From Sceloporus undulatus (Eukaryota; Chordata; Lepidosauria; Squamata; Phrynosomatidae): a DNA stretch of 64,000 nt. Positions within the stretch are counted from its first letter, which is position 1, and every line of letters begins with the position of its first letter. Both the position numbers and the translations under genes were made by a program. Under the pieces are notes generated by a model. The model made no database searches and had not been told where the DNA came from. It saw only the letters and a list, made by a program, of their open reading frames with translations. The stretch is from contig NC_056527.1 in NCBI RefSeq assembly GCF_019175285.1, positions 70,089,637 through 70,153,636 on the forward strand, written 5' to 3'. Shown in pieces: positions 22,616 to 34,085 of this stretch.

Positions 22616-25600
22616 TCATCAAAGGGAAGGCTGGTTTTTATTGTTGATATTTTGGTGATGAATCTTGCCAGGGATTCCGGTCTGGTGGCAACTGAATGAA
22701 GACGTAGGTTATCTCTCCAACACAAGAACAGAGCAAAGATCCAAGCACAAGCTTTCGGCTTGCTTGGAAGAGTGCCTGAAGAAACAGCTGCTAGATCAAA
22801 GAATCACTCTCCAGCAGTTCACTCCTTAGAGGGCTTTATTACTTTGTTTCAAATAACACGAGCTAATCACTACTATACAAAAACTCTTACCAACCGACAT
22901 ACCACACTATCTCAAACTCCCACAATTCCACAGCACAGCGTTTTTGCTTATATACAGAGCCCAGCCTCCTTCTATACAAGTTGTTATGCACCATAGACAC
23001 CAATCCCTCTTCAGACTGAAGACATAGCATATTTACATTTAGTCCAGGTCAGTTGACCTAGAGCCTCCAGCTGCTGCTCTGGACTCCAGCTGTAGCCAAT
23101 TTAGGCTTCTGCAATCATTGCCACATCTGAACATTTTCACCTTCAATACATTAACATTTATGTGTCTACTTTGCTTGGGTAAGAGCTTAAAATTTTAAAG
23201 TGTGAGCCATTTCTTTTGGTCACTGGGAGGAGGAAGAGCTAGAAGCCTCATTCCATATAACTGCTGGTAGAGGACTACCAGAGCATTCTCTGCAAAAAAG
23301 GGAAGACTGTTTTTTCTGTGTCCACTTTGCTTGGGTAAGAGCTTGAATTTTAAAGTGTGAGCCATTTCTTTTGGTCACTGGGAGGAGGAAAACCTAGATG
23401 TCATAACTGCTGGTAGAGGCGCATGCCTAATGGCACACATTTTTTTCTTTTCACATTCATTTTTATTTTTTATAATCAAGGAGCGTTTGGAGTACAGAGG
23501 ATAAGTCACCTGGGCACAGTGTTGGAGGACATCTACTTCAATTTTACACTTTTCTGTTCACTACTCCCTTAAGGGGCGTGTGGGGATTTGCTCAGAGGAA
23601 GTGTGTCAGAAACTGGCCTCTGGAAGGAGCTGGTAGCTAGGAGCTCTATACATAACGATAGTCCCAGTTGATTGAGCTCACTAACAGAGTTTGGGGACAA
23701 AGGCCAGGCCCACAGGGGCTCTTTACACTGGTGTTTAACAGGGGAAGCCTACAGTCTTGTTTCAGTGCCTCCTTAAGACTTCTGAGTATGGATACTGAGA
23801 GACCAGTTGCAGACACCTGCAACACTTGTGGGATGTTTGTCTTCTTGCCTACAGATGTGGGGAACTTCACCTTCAATAAGTGAAAGTTGGTAGTGCTCTT
23901 AGAAGAGAAAGTACAGCAGCTGGAGGCCCAGGTAGCTACACTTCAGCATCATAGGGAGCAAGAGGTTTTCCTGACCAGAAGGGACCAGATGGTTCTGGAC
24001 AGGAAACAGACAGAGGAAGGTGCTGGAGAGGAGGAGGCCATGGACTGCTGGCAAGGGATGGGTTGCATCTCATGCCAGTTGGCAGAAACGTTTTTGACAA
24101 CAGTCTCAAGAATTTGATCAGGAGGGCTTTAAACTGAGTTATGTGGCAGAGGAAAGCAAAAGGGCTGTAGAAAACCATCAAACTGTCATAGAGAAAACAA
24201 GGCAAACAGTGCAAAGACCCAACAGTGGGAAACAAAAAAAGTTGCACAGGCAGCAAGTAGGGAGGACCCATGGTCTAAGATGCCTCTACCCTAATCCACA
24301 GAGCATGGGGAATAAGCAAGATGAAGTTGAACTCCTAGCACAGCAAAGCCCATATGATTTAATAGGCATCACTGAAACCTGGTGGGATGAGTCTCATGAG
24401 TGGAATGTAGGAATACAGGGATATAACCTTTTCAAGAGAAATAGTCCAAACAGGAAAGGAGGAGGAATAGCATTATATGTCAGGGATATTTACACCAGTA
24501 AAGAGATCCAGGACATCAATCCTGGAAGCCAGGTGGAGGGCATCTGGATAAAAATTAAAGGTGGGGAAACAACAGTGATGTTATTGTAGGAGTCTACTAC
24601 AGACTCCAAGTCAGATGGAGGAATTGGGTGATGTCTTTCTAGAACAGATGACCACACACTCAGAAAGGAGAGATGGAGTAGTGATGGGTGACTTCAACTA
24701 TGCTGATATTTGTTGGAATTCAAACTCAGCAAAATCTTCAAGGTCTAGCAAATTCTTCACTTGCCTTGAAGACAATTTCATTGTCCAAAAAGTGGAAGAA
24801 GCAACAAGGGAGTCAGCTATTTTAGAACTGATCCTAACCAACAGGGTGACTTGGTTAGTGGGGTGCAAGTGGTGGGATCCTTAGATGGGAGTGACCATGT
24901 ACTCCTGGAGTTCGTTTTACAATAGACAGGAGAAGCCAGGCATAGTCTGACACACATTCTAGACACACATTCTAGACTTTAGGAAAGCTGATTTTAGTAA
25001 ACAGAGAAATACTGGGGTGATCCCATGGTCAGGAATACTAAAAGAGGAGTTCAAGACAGATGGGAGTTTCTCAAAAGGCACAATTTCAAACAGTTCCAAT
25101 AAGGGAAAAAAAAAAATAGAGGTGTCTCAAGAAACCAGGATGGATGACTAAATAACTTTAAACTGAGCTAAGTTTTAAATGGAACATGTATAAGAAATGG
25201 AAAAATGAGAAAATCACCTAAGAGGAATTCAAACAAATAGCGAGCACCTGTAAGGGTAGAGTCAGAAAAGCCAAAGCGCAGAATGAACTGAGGCATGCTA
25301 GAGAGGTTAAGAACAACAAAAAGGCCTTTTAAGGGTATGTCCGGAGCAAAAGGAAGATGAGGGAAATGGTAGGGTCACTGTGTGGAGAAGATTGAAAAAT
25401 GCTAACAGGGGACAGAGAAAAGGCAGTATTACTCATCACCTTTTTTGTTTCACTGTTCTCAGAAAAGGCAAAGAGTGCTCAACCTGAGGATAATGGAGCA
25501 GAGGACAGAGTAGCTGAATTTCAGCACAGAGTAAGTAAGGATATAGTTCAGGAATACCTTGTTAATCTAAATGGATATAAGTCTCGAAAACCAGATGGAC

Positions 25601-25905
25601 TATATCCAAGGGTATTAAAAGAACTGGCAAATGTAATATCGTAACCATTTGCAATAATCTTTGAGAACTCCTGGAGAACAGGAGAAGTCCCAGCAGATTG
25701 GAGGAGTGCAGATGTTGTCCCCGTCTTCAAAAAAGGGAAAAAAGAGAATCCCAACAATTACCGTCCAGTTAGTTTGACATCAATACCAGGATAGATTCTG
25801 GAGCAGATCATTAAACAGCTTGATAAATGAAGGGAATGCCATAGATATAGTATATCAGTAAGACCTTTGACAGGGTTCCCCACGACATTCTTGTAAACAA
25901 ATGTG
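22616..25905 (+). mobile_element. CR1 LINE, near complete at 5' end, 3' part lost, holds the solo LTR
   Basis: The 5' UTR has two ~156-bp tandem units (the first split by the LTR; CACTTTGCTTGGGTAAGAGC in the second at about 23321). Then come ORF1-like coding with a CNTCG finger (about 23820) and a leucine-zipper stretch (LLEEKVQQLEAQVATLQHH, about 23896), endonuclease (about 24280-24870: [49 protein letters not shown]), and the start of reverse transcriptase (to about 25905: SRKPDGLYPRVLKELA, NYRPVSLTSIPG). Several frameshifts and stops break it, including a stop after the EN block at 24587 and a TGA-interrupted ORF1. The 3' third is missing. Confidence 0.85.
22642..23156 (-). mobile_element. 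Solo LTR, 515 bp, 5-bp target-site duplication, fossil
   Basis: The termini are TGTTGATA and TTAACA, flanked by TTTAT on both sides (22637-22641 and 23157-23161). In minus orientation it has a TATATAAG box (about 22948-22955) and an AATAAA signal (22835-22840) about 115 bp later, as in an LTR U3-R. It lies in a CR1 5' UTR. The family is not named from sequence; a 5-bp duplication fits Gypsy or several ERV groups. No internal region is present. Confidence 0.85.
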
Positions 25906-26345
25906 GGTTTAAATAGTAACTAGGCATTACAGGGTTACTGTGAGCCATAATGATTAGGCATTTAAAGAGAAAGTGACATCAAAAAGATAGTCAACAAGTG
26001 CTGTAAAGTAGAATGCTGCCAGTCTGAAAAGTCACTCAGGCAGGGTGGTGGGATTCTTTGTGACACCAGAGGCAGAAGCAAGACCTAGTAGGCCTCATGG
26101 AACCTTTGCTAGAGTAGGGACAAGTATTTTACCTCAGAGTGGGTTGTTACTAGTGTGGATGGTGGATGGTGTCGATGTATATATTGTTGTACACAGTGGA
26201 ACTTCTAAGAATAAAAGCCTCATCTGATCTGAGAGAAGTTTACAGTGTCTCTTTGCTCATTAAGAAAGGGAGAAATGTTTCTCCAGCTCACGAGCTGCTG
26301 ACTACAGTAACAAAGGTGGAAAATCTGGTGCCAAACATTGATGTG
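25906..26345 (+). mobile_element. Possible LTR fragment, fossil
   Basis: It has an AATAAAAGCC polyadenylation-type signal (about 26210) and, after an AGTAACA end, a CTGGTGCCAAACATT stretch (about 26327-26341) that looks like a primer-binding site. The 5' end was not fixed and no target-site duplication was found, so the call is tentative. Confidence 0.4.
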
Positions 26346-26389
26346 TTGCCTCACGTGCTGCGCAACATCAAAAGCGTTTTAACAGTTTC

Positions 26390-27722
26390 AATCTTACTTT
26401 CCAGGTTTTTTCCCATTCTGCCTACATATTTGGTCTTCAAATGTCTTGGGCCCATCTTACCATGTAGTTCTTAAATGATTCATCCTCTAACTCCATATGC
26501 ATCAGATATTTATATAATTTAGAGATTAGATGTTGATTAATCCTTAATATTAAATGCCCAAATTCTGAGTCTTCTGTTTCCAAACCAAATAATTTTTTTA
26601 TTGATTTTAAATTTCTTCATAATCTGTCTATATAGGAACCAGTTGCATTGGAGGCCATCTTCTATAGGTTCTGCCATTGTTTTCATATCATAGTCACCGT
26701 TGTCCATAATAATCAGATGTTCATATGTTACCCAGGTATATGCTTTGATTTGTTCTCTTTTACAGACGGCCCCATTTACAGATGTCCATTTTGGTATTCT
26801 TTTTACTGATCTGGGTTTGTATTTCAGCCATATTTGAGCAGTGATTTTCTTATATAGTGATTATTAAAATCACTGTTTAACTTGATTTTATCATATATTA
26901 GGTAGGCATGCCAACTAAATTTAATCTCTGGGCCTTCCAGTTGTAATAACCTTTTGTTTTTTATTCTTATCCACTCTTTAAGCTATTCCATGCAGTATGC
27001 ATGATGATAAATTTTTAAATTTGGCAGTCCTAAGCCTCCATTGTCTTTACTATCTTGTAAGATCTTGGTTTTGATTCTTGTCCCCCCCCCCCCATTCCAT
27101 ATATATTTAGATATTTCTTTTTCTAATTCTTTGATTAGAGTGTTGTTATTTATAATCGGTATTGTCTGGAATAGAAATATTAGCCTTAGCAGGACATTCA
27201 TTTTCATCAAATATATTTTCCCTAATAACTATAAATTACCTTTGACCATCATTGTAAATCATTTTTAATCTTTGACCATGTCCAGCCATAGTTATTTTTA
27301 AATAGTTCTGAGTTTTTCATTGTTAGTTGAATTCCGAGATATCTTGCTTTTTTTCCCAACTTGAAATCTGATATTTTTTCTATTTTTTCTTTCTTCTGTA
27401 TATTCATTGTCAGGACTTTTTTTTTTCTTTCTATATTTTTAATCCTGCTTATTGACCGTACTGTTTCATTATCTCTATCAGATGTTGGATACTTTCTACA
27501 GTTTCGGATAACGAGATCAGTACGTCATCAGAGTATGCCCTTATTTTATATTCAAAAGATCTAATCTTTACACCTTTTACTTTCTCTTATTCCCTTATTC
27601 TATTATTTAAGATCTCTAGTGTGCTTATAAGCAGAAGTGGTGACAAAGGGCAACCTTGTCAGGTTACCTTATATATATTACAAATATCCGTAGTTTCACC
27701 ATTAACCAAGACCCTTGCTTGT
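26390..27722 (-). mobile_element. L1 LINE ORF2 3' part, minus strand
   Basis: The minus strand encodes the L1 ORF2 C-terminal half in broken frames: MKMNVLLRLIFLFQTIPI, KEISKYIWNGGG, GGLGLPNLKIYHHA, and near 26420-26470 a FKNYMVRWAQD-like block. Near 27620-27650 it matches the RT block that precedes the active site (QGCPLSPLL-like). Many stops are present; it is old and 5'-truncated. Confidence 0.8.
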
Positions 27723-27724
27723 TG

Positions 27725-27855
27725 TGAAGTCGAAGGCTTTCATGGCCGGCATCCATAGTTTTTGTGGGTTTTTTGGGGCTATGTGGCCATGTTCTAGAAG
27801 AGTTTATTCCTGACGTTTCGCCAACATCTGTGGCTGGCATCTTCAGTTTGTTGTT
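27725..27855. repeat. Dispersed repeat, probably a Penelope-like element end
   Basis: GAAGTCGAAGGCTTTCATGG, CATGTTCTAGAAGAG and GACGTTTCGCCAACATCTGT match a motif I associate with the ends of Penelope-like retroelements in squamates. The family assignment is from memory of the motif. Confidence 0.45.
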
Positions 27856-28011
27856 TTAAAACAAATAAATAACTTTAATAGATAAATACATAACAAACTA
27901 AATCCTATTCTAACTGGTGTTAATATAGCAGGAAGAGACAGTTAACCTCACTCAGAGATGATTGTTACTCCATCTTAGACTGAGAGGAGACAGTTACTGT
28001 ACTGAGAGGAT

Positions 28012-28298
28012 ACTGGAGCTTAGCGCACAGCAAAATAAAGCGACTTACTGCTCCTGAATTCAAGCCAAATTCAGGCTGCCCCCTGTGTTATCGCATGGCT
28101 TTTATCCCCAAAACCACCACCTGTGTATAGCCCGGCTCCAATACTGGTCCCTGAACTGAAAGTATTGGAGCTGGGCTGCACTCAGATGGCAGTTTTAGGG
28201 ACAAAAGCCATGCAATAACACCAGGAGACAGCCCAAATTTGGCTTGAATTCGGGAGCGGTAAGTCACTTTATTTTGCTGTATGTTAAGCTCCCCTGTG
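28012..28298. mobile_element. Palindromic MITE (fold-back family C)
   Basis: GGAGCTTAGCGCACAGCAAA at the left is mirrored by TTTGCTGTATGTTAAGCTCC at the right. The arms continue inward for over 100 bp (AATTCAAGCCAAATT, GGCTTTTATCCCCAAAACC and their complements). No coding capacity. Confidence 0.85.
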
Positions 28299-28399
28299 TA
28301 GAACCTTGAGACAGTGTCTGTTAAACAGCCTCCAAGACTGAGTGACAGGAGTCACATGCATAGATAGAATGAGATAGATAGAGGGAAGTCCCTGTCTAA

Positions 28400-29155
28400 G
28401 GAGGGAAAGGAGAATGCAATACATAAAATTTCCAACAACTTAAGTCTCCAGGATCAGATGAACTACATTCAAGGGTACTGAAAGAACTGACAAATGTAAT
28501 CTCAGAGTCATTGGCAATAATCTTTCAGAAGTCCTGGAGAACAGAAGTCCCAACAAACTGAAAGAGGGCAAACATAGTCTCTATGTTAAAAAAAAAAAAG
28601 GAGGTGGGGAATCCCAACAATGATTGCTCAGTTAGTTTGACATCAATACCAGGAAAGATTCTAGAGCAGATCATTTAGATGGGGATGACATAATCACAAA
28701 AAGTCAACATGGCTTTCTAAAATGGTGAAGGGCCTGGAAACCATGCCCTATGAGAAGAGGCTTAGGATACTGAGTATGTAACGTGGTGAAGAGAAGGTTA
28801 AGACGTGATATGATAGCCCTGTTTAAAGATTTTAAGGGATGTTATATTGAGGCTGGAGCAAGCTTATTTTCTACTACTCAGAAACGAGAGTAGGACATGG
28901 AACAATAGATGCAAGCTACAGGAAAAGAGATTCCACCTCAAAATTAGGAGAAACTTCCTGACAGTATGAATTGTTAAACAGTGGTACACATTCCCTCAGA
29001 GAGTGATGGAGTCTCCTTCTGTAGAGGTCTTTAAACAGAGGCTGTATCTTTTGGGGGTGCTTTGATTGTGAGTTTCTGCATGGCAGGGCATTGGACTGGA
29101 TGGCCTTTGTGGTCTCTTCCAGCTCTATGATTATATAATTCTATGATTCTAAGTC
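28400..29155 (+). mobile_element. CR1 LINE, internally deleted
   Basis: It starts in the RT region (CCAGGATCAGATGAACTACA), jumps near 28715 to the C-terminal RT block (AAAATGGTGAAGGGCCTGGA), and ends in the 3' UTR at GGCAGGGCATTGGACTGGAT and TTCTATGATTCTA. Frames are broken. Confidence 0.85.
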
Positions 29156-29204
29156 CCTATGACCTTTGAGCATATTTTTTCTTGCACTGGAAATTAATGC
29201 TATA

Positions 29205-30531
29205 CAGTGGGTCCTCCTTATATGCAGATTTGCCAAGCACGGATTTGAGCATATGCACATGGCAAACCCAGAAATTGTTCCCAATGGTGGCGCGTGTGCA
29301 TGCGTGCCACCATTAGGGACAAAGGTCCCTCTCCTCCCCTCCTCTCCTCTCCAACTCTTTCCCCCCCCTCTCTTGTTCCTTCCCTACTTACCTTTTCCTT
29401 GCCACCGCCACAGAACCTCCTTTTCTCTGCCACCGCCCCCACTTTGGCCTCCTTGCCGCCACGGCTGGGGGAATGGCCAGGTGGGGGTTTTGGAGGCCAA
29501 GAAGCCTCCAGCCCACCACCTGGCCCTTCTGTGGAGGTGGTGGTGGCAGCAGAGAGGAGGCGGAGGAGCAGTGCAAGAGGCCTCCTTGCCACGTGGAAGG
29601 GCCGGATGGTGGTCTGGAGCAGCGGTGGTGGGGGCATGTAGGCCTAGGTGGTGAGGAGGCCTCTGGCGCTGTTTCTGTGCCTCCTCTCTGCCACCACCAC
29701 CTCCATGGAAAGACTGGGTGGTGGCTCGAATGCCTCTAGGCATCCAGGAGCAGCAACCGGCCTTTCTGTGGAGGTGGCGGCAGCGGAGAGGAGTCCGAGG
29801 AGCAGCAGCAGAGGCCTCCTTGGCCTCCTCTCCACCGCCGCCACTGGCACCTCTGCACAGGGGCAGGATGGCAGGCTGGAGGCCTCTTGGCCTCCAACAC
29901 CCCCACCCTGCCCTTCCACAGTGGCACTGGTGGCGAGGAGGCCTCTGGTGCTGTTGCTCCGCTGCCTTGGCCTCCTCACTGCCATGACTGTGGCGGTGGC
30001 AGCGGAGAGGAGGTGGAGGAGCAGTGCCAGAGGCCTCCTCGCCCTCCTCTCTGTCGCCGCTGCCACATCTGCACAAGGGCCGGGTGGGGCTATTGGAGGC
30101 CAAGAAGCCTCTAGCCTGCCACCCGACCCTTGCATAAAGGCAGCCGAGGTGGCGAGGAGGCCTCTGGCACTGCTCCTCCACCTCCTCTCCGCCGCCACTG
30201 CCACCTCCGCAGAAGGGCCAGGTGGCAGGCTGGAGGCTTCTTGGCCTCCATAACCACCACCCAGCCTTTCCCCTGGCTGTGGCAGCGAGGAGGATGAGGT
30301 GGAGGCGGCAGCGAAGAGGAGGTTCTGCGGTGGTGGTGAGGAAAAGTTAAGTAGGGAGGGAGGGAAAGACCTGGGGAAGAGAGGAGGGGAGGAGAGGGAC
30401 CTTTCTCCCCAACGGTGGCACGTGTGCACGAGCACCACTGTTGGGGACAATGGACTTGAGCATACGCAGATTTTGGTATACGCGGGGGAGGGGTCTGGAA
30501 CGGATCCCCCACGTATACCAAGGGCCGACTG
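29205..30531. mobile_element. Tigger/mariner-like nonautonomous DNA transposon, 1.33 kb
   Basis: The ends are CAGTGGGTCC and GGGCCGACTG, with TA on both sides (29203-29204, 30532-30533). Terminal inverted repeats run about 140 bp and share TTGAGCATA, GCAGATTT, GGGACAAAGGTCCCTCTCC and CTCCTCCCCTCC-type sequence. This matches the TcMar-Tigger style of end and TA target. No transposase is encoded; the interior is a minisatellite. Confidence 0.8.
29440..30330. repeat. Minisatellite inside the Tigger-like element, ~220-235-bp composite unit
   Basis: AGAGGCCTCCTTGCC-type motifs recur near 29577, 29812 and 30031, and the opposite-strand motif GAGGAGGCCTCTGGC near 29651, 29936 and 30152. Each unit therefore contains both orientations. 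Lack of stops makes long open frames on both strands (up to about 265-400 codons), which are not genes. Confidence 0.8.
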
Positions 30532-30533
30532 TA

Positions 30534-30850
30534 GTTCTAAAATTAGTCCAGTCTTTTGTGGATGGGGCTGTACATTGATCATTTCCAATCTGTTGGCTAC
30601 TGTTATATAATATATATTGGTTAACACTGGGATTGATTCTGTTAGTGTGGTTTGTAGCAGGTCAAGTGGGACATCGTCTGATTCTGGTGATTTATTCTTC
30701 CCTATTTCTCTGAGTGCTGTTTGCACTTTGTTTTCTAAACTTTGGCCTTGGCCCTCATGTAGTTCATTCATTTTTTCATCTTTTTTATACACATATGTAT
30801 AATAGATATTATATGCATATACAGACAAACACACAATTTTTGCTTATGGT
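30534..30850 (-). mobile_element. RTE-like LINE reverse transcriptase fragment
   Basis: The minus frame reads ALREIGKNKSPESDDVPLDL, then LTNIYYI and HPQKTG. This recalls the palm region of RTE/BovB reverse transcriptases (KNGKAPGPDDIPIEL type). It borders the Tigger-like element, which probably inserted into it. Only about 100 residues remain. Confidence 0.5.
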
Positions 30851-31685
30851 TATGCCTAGTGGTAGCCTGTGCTTTGCATATACAGCATGGGGATAATAAC
30901 GCAAGCCTAGTTTACATGGTTGCTGTAAGCATCCCTGAGTGAGATAATTCATGTGGAATACTTTGGATTCCGAAATGCCCTCTATAACTGCTAAGCATTA
31001 TTAATAATGTGTAAAGAAATTGCTGCAATCCCTTTGACTAATAAACCTTTTGATCTCTAGTGCCTGTGGTCATCAGATCAGAGAAGGGAGCTATACAAGG
31101 GCTTGAACTGTTTAGTTGACAAGCTTTTTGCATTATTTATAGAATTTGTTCCTTCTCTTACTAAATATTTAATTAGTATTCTGTCCTGTGAATAATGTGC
31201 CATAAGGAAACAGTGTACATAATCTTAATGGGTGCATGTGTGTCTGTGTACCAGTGCTAAGCACAATGGGTTTGAGTCAATGTGAACAATGAATCATATC
31301 AGCTTAAATGCTTGGCTTGTTTTATGTCCATAGATTTCAAGTCTGAACACAAATATTTTAGGTTCTCCATGTAGTGTCTGTAGTTTGAGTTATATGTTGC
31401 AAACCTCAGTGAATCTGATTGCAACAATGATTCTATTGGCTTTGTAGTTTTGAAAATAAAACCACGTATCTCTTTTTAAAATAGAGGAGAATCTAGTTCC
31501 CATCTCAAACCACACAGTGTTGCAGTCTGGAGACATTTTTGTTGGCTTTCATTGGAAAAGAGGTCAGTGTGATGAATGTAAAATATTGTGTGGTGTGACA
31601 GAGAGTGTAGCAGATGGGGCTGTATGGTTTTTAAGCTATTTCTGCCCTGTCCTCTACCTCTTTCACTAGATTTGTCAGGACTTCA
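30851..31685. other. Unique AT-rich sequence
   Basis: I see no gene or named element. Confidence 0.4.
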
Positions 31686-31689
31686 TCAT

Positions 31690-32635
31690 GGTCAATCAGT
31701 TTGGCTGGCTGGCTGGCAGGCTGGCTGGCAGGCAGGCAGGCAGCTGCTTCACAATCATAAGACTGTGAACAATTGGGCAATGAGTTCAGGTGGGTGGCTA
31801 GCAGGTTAATAAAGCAGCTAGGGCAATCAGGTGGCTGGCAGTTCCAGAAGGCTGGCAGAATGTTTGACTGGCTGGAGGGTGGATGGGTAGGTGGCCTGGC
31901 AGCAAACAGGTGATTGGGTAACTGGCAGGTCAGTCAGGTGGCTAATGGAAGATCGTGTAGCTGGCAGGCTGATCAGTGATTGGTGTGTAGTGTGGGCCAG
32001 AGGGCATAATGGCAGGACTCATTGCTGTGTCACTGGGCCTCTAGTGGTTCATACGTTTTTGCAGGCCCAATAAGGTAGCTGAGCAGTTCAGCAGTTAGGA
32101 TCGTGAACTGCTTATGACTCTTTTATAGGTCTCAAATTAGGCCTTTCTCAAGAACCCTTTTAATATAGGCCCTGACTGAGCTCTGGTTAGGCCCATAAGT
32201 CTTAACTAGGCCTGGGTTGGCTTTTAGACCTCAGCTCAGACTCCCACCCACCCTGGTTATTGGTAGGCCACTGTGGGGACTTTGGATTTGTAGGTCCTAT
32301 CTGCACCTTCATAGAATCATAGAATCATAGAGTTGGAAGAGAGCATAAGGGCCATCAAATCCAACCACCAGCCATGCAGAACTGACAATCAAAGCATCCA
32401 TGACAGATGGTTATCCAGCCTCTGTTTAAAGACCCGCAAAGAAGGTCTGCCTTAGTGTGCCTTGCAGACTTGTTCTGTATGTTGGGGGCAGTGTAGGGCC
32501 CTTTGGGATCAATGAGGTCAATAACTATCATTAGGCCTTAGTGCCTAGTAGGTTCCATTAGGCCAGATAGACCCTGGCTAGTGGAAGGCCTGTAGGCTAG
32601 TGCAAGGTCCCTAGGCCTCAGTTGGGCCTTAGTAG
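31690..32635. repeat. Degenerate GGCT/GGCA and TAGGCCT low-complexity DNA, left part
   Basis: GGCTGGCTGGCAGGCTGGCT (about 31700) gives way to spaced CAGGTGGCT units and then to TTAGGCC/TAGGCCT units from about 32130. The pattern resumes at 34086 beyond the solo LTR. A CR1 scrap lies at 32309-32445. Confidence 0.7.
32309..32445 (-). mobile_element. CR1 3'-end fragment, minus strand
   Basis: ATAGAATCATAGAATCATAG, AGTTGGAAGAG, GGGCCATC and GCCTCTGTTTAAAGACC are the reversed CR1 3' UTR. Confidence 0.85.
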
Positions 32636-34085
32636 TGTTACCGAGTATGGATTTATATAAAATTTTGGGTGCCATGCGGTCTGAAGATATGATCCCTGAC
32701 TAGCCCCACGGCAAGCCGCCATTAACCTAAAGGCGAGCAGACCATGTAGACAGCTGCCTTGCCAAGGCATAGTCTCAGATAAAGATAGAATTAAAATCTT
32801 CCAGAAGTAGTTTTGGGAGTTGCAAAACCAGATTCACAAGGGCCAGCAAGAGGAAGACAATAGATGTGGCTTCCTTCTTAATGAGCCAGTGATTAACTTA
32901 ATGGCTCGGCCATCAAGGTAGCTGCTCTCCTGAAAGGTGTCAGACCTCATGCATTGTACCACTATTGTATAGCTTTCAGCTTAAGACAAAGCCCAAGCAA
33001 TCAACGCCTTTGTCTCGCAGGCAGCCATCGCCTAAGGGCCTGTTTAGTCCTATATAAGGTCTGAGCTTTCAGCTCCTTTTTGGGCTTTTGAGCATAAAGT
33101 TGTTTGAGCCTGAGATTCCAAAGAGCATCCTTGCTCCTCTGAAATCACTGAGCGAAGCCAAGCTCACTATTACCGGGCCTCCAGTTGGCATTGCCCACCG
33201 GAACTCAGCTCTTAAGCCACTGCGGCCGCTCTTTCCTTTCCCTTTCCATGGCTGTGATCCACCATCCATCCTACATTGCATCCAACTTCCTGGAGAAGAC
33301 GTCTAAGGCAATATTCCCAATGGTGCCTCTCTCTTTTCCTTCCTTTACTCCCTGAACTTACCCCTCCTCGCTATACCATTGAATGTGTGTGTGCGTGTTA
33401 AAATATATTTCTATTTGTATTGAAAATGTTCAGATGTGTCAATGGTGAACTAAAGTTTAAAATGGTTCCTGTTGAAGGCCAGGAAGTCTAGGCCTGGAAG
33501 AACAAGTGTTCAAGGATGAACGATGTACACAAAATATAAGCATAATATGTTGTTGTTATACTCTTGTGTTGCATGGTGACTTCATGGGAAAGAGGTGTGT
33601 CCACTTGGTGGGAAAGTTGATCTTTTGAGAGAACAAAGACTGATGCCATGTTCAGGTTTTTTTTCCCTTCTAGTATGGACTCTGAAAGAGAATAGATGTA
33701 TAATAGTCTGCTGTGAATGTGTAAATAGCAACAAAGTCAATAAACCCTCATTTGCATAAAAATCTGTGTTGAAGTTATTGTTCCTGAGTTCCAGAGAAGA
33801 CTGCATCTGTTCCAGTTGGTACCAGTTCAGAACCACCGGGCAAGCGACATCACCCATAACAAAGAGTTTTTCTAACAGTGCGTGTGTGATCCCTTTTTGT
33901 TGTGTGACTTTAATAAATGTTTATAATTTAATTGCACCTCATTGGTATCTGAGCCTCTTTCTCTTGGGGGTTGACCAGGCAACCTCTGGTATACATATAG
34001 GGACATGATCCTGTGTGTGCATTGTTAGGACACGCCTCTTGTATTTGAGCTAATTAAAATTCCCCTAATTCGATCCTTCCTAACA
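32636..34085 (+). mobile_element. Probable solo LTR, 1.45 kb, 4-bp target-site duplication, fossil
   Basis: The ends are TGTTACCG and CCTAACA, giving a 5-bp inverted TGTTA/TAACA, with GTAG on both sides (32632-32635 and 34086-34089). A TATATAAGG box lies near 33051 and AATAAA signals near 33739 and 33911. The outside sequence on both sides is the same TAGGCCT-rich DNA, so it reads as one insertion. A 4-bp duplication is typical of gammaretrovirus-like ERVs. It is long for an LTR and could be a composite. No internal genes. Confidence 0.6.

Noticed and set aside
29384-30834. Open frames up to 396 codons on the minus strand and 201 on the plus strand
   Set aside because: They run through the Tigger-like element's minisatellite and out into an RTE-like scrap. 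Low stop density comes from GC-rich repeats.
31690-31760. CRISPR-like or satellite array in the GGCTGGCA region
   Set aside because: It is degenerate tetranucleotide low-complexity DNA without a fixed repeat/spacer pattern.
33088-33306. 72-codon frame inside the 1.45-kb LTR-like insert
   Set aside because: It lies within non-coding LTR-type sequence, has no known domain, and a minus-strand frame overlaps it.
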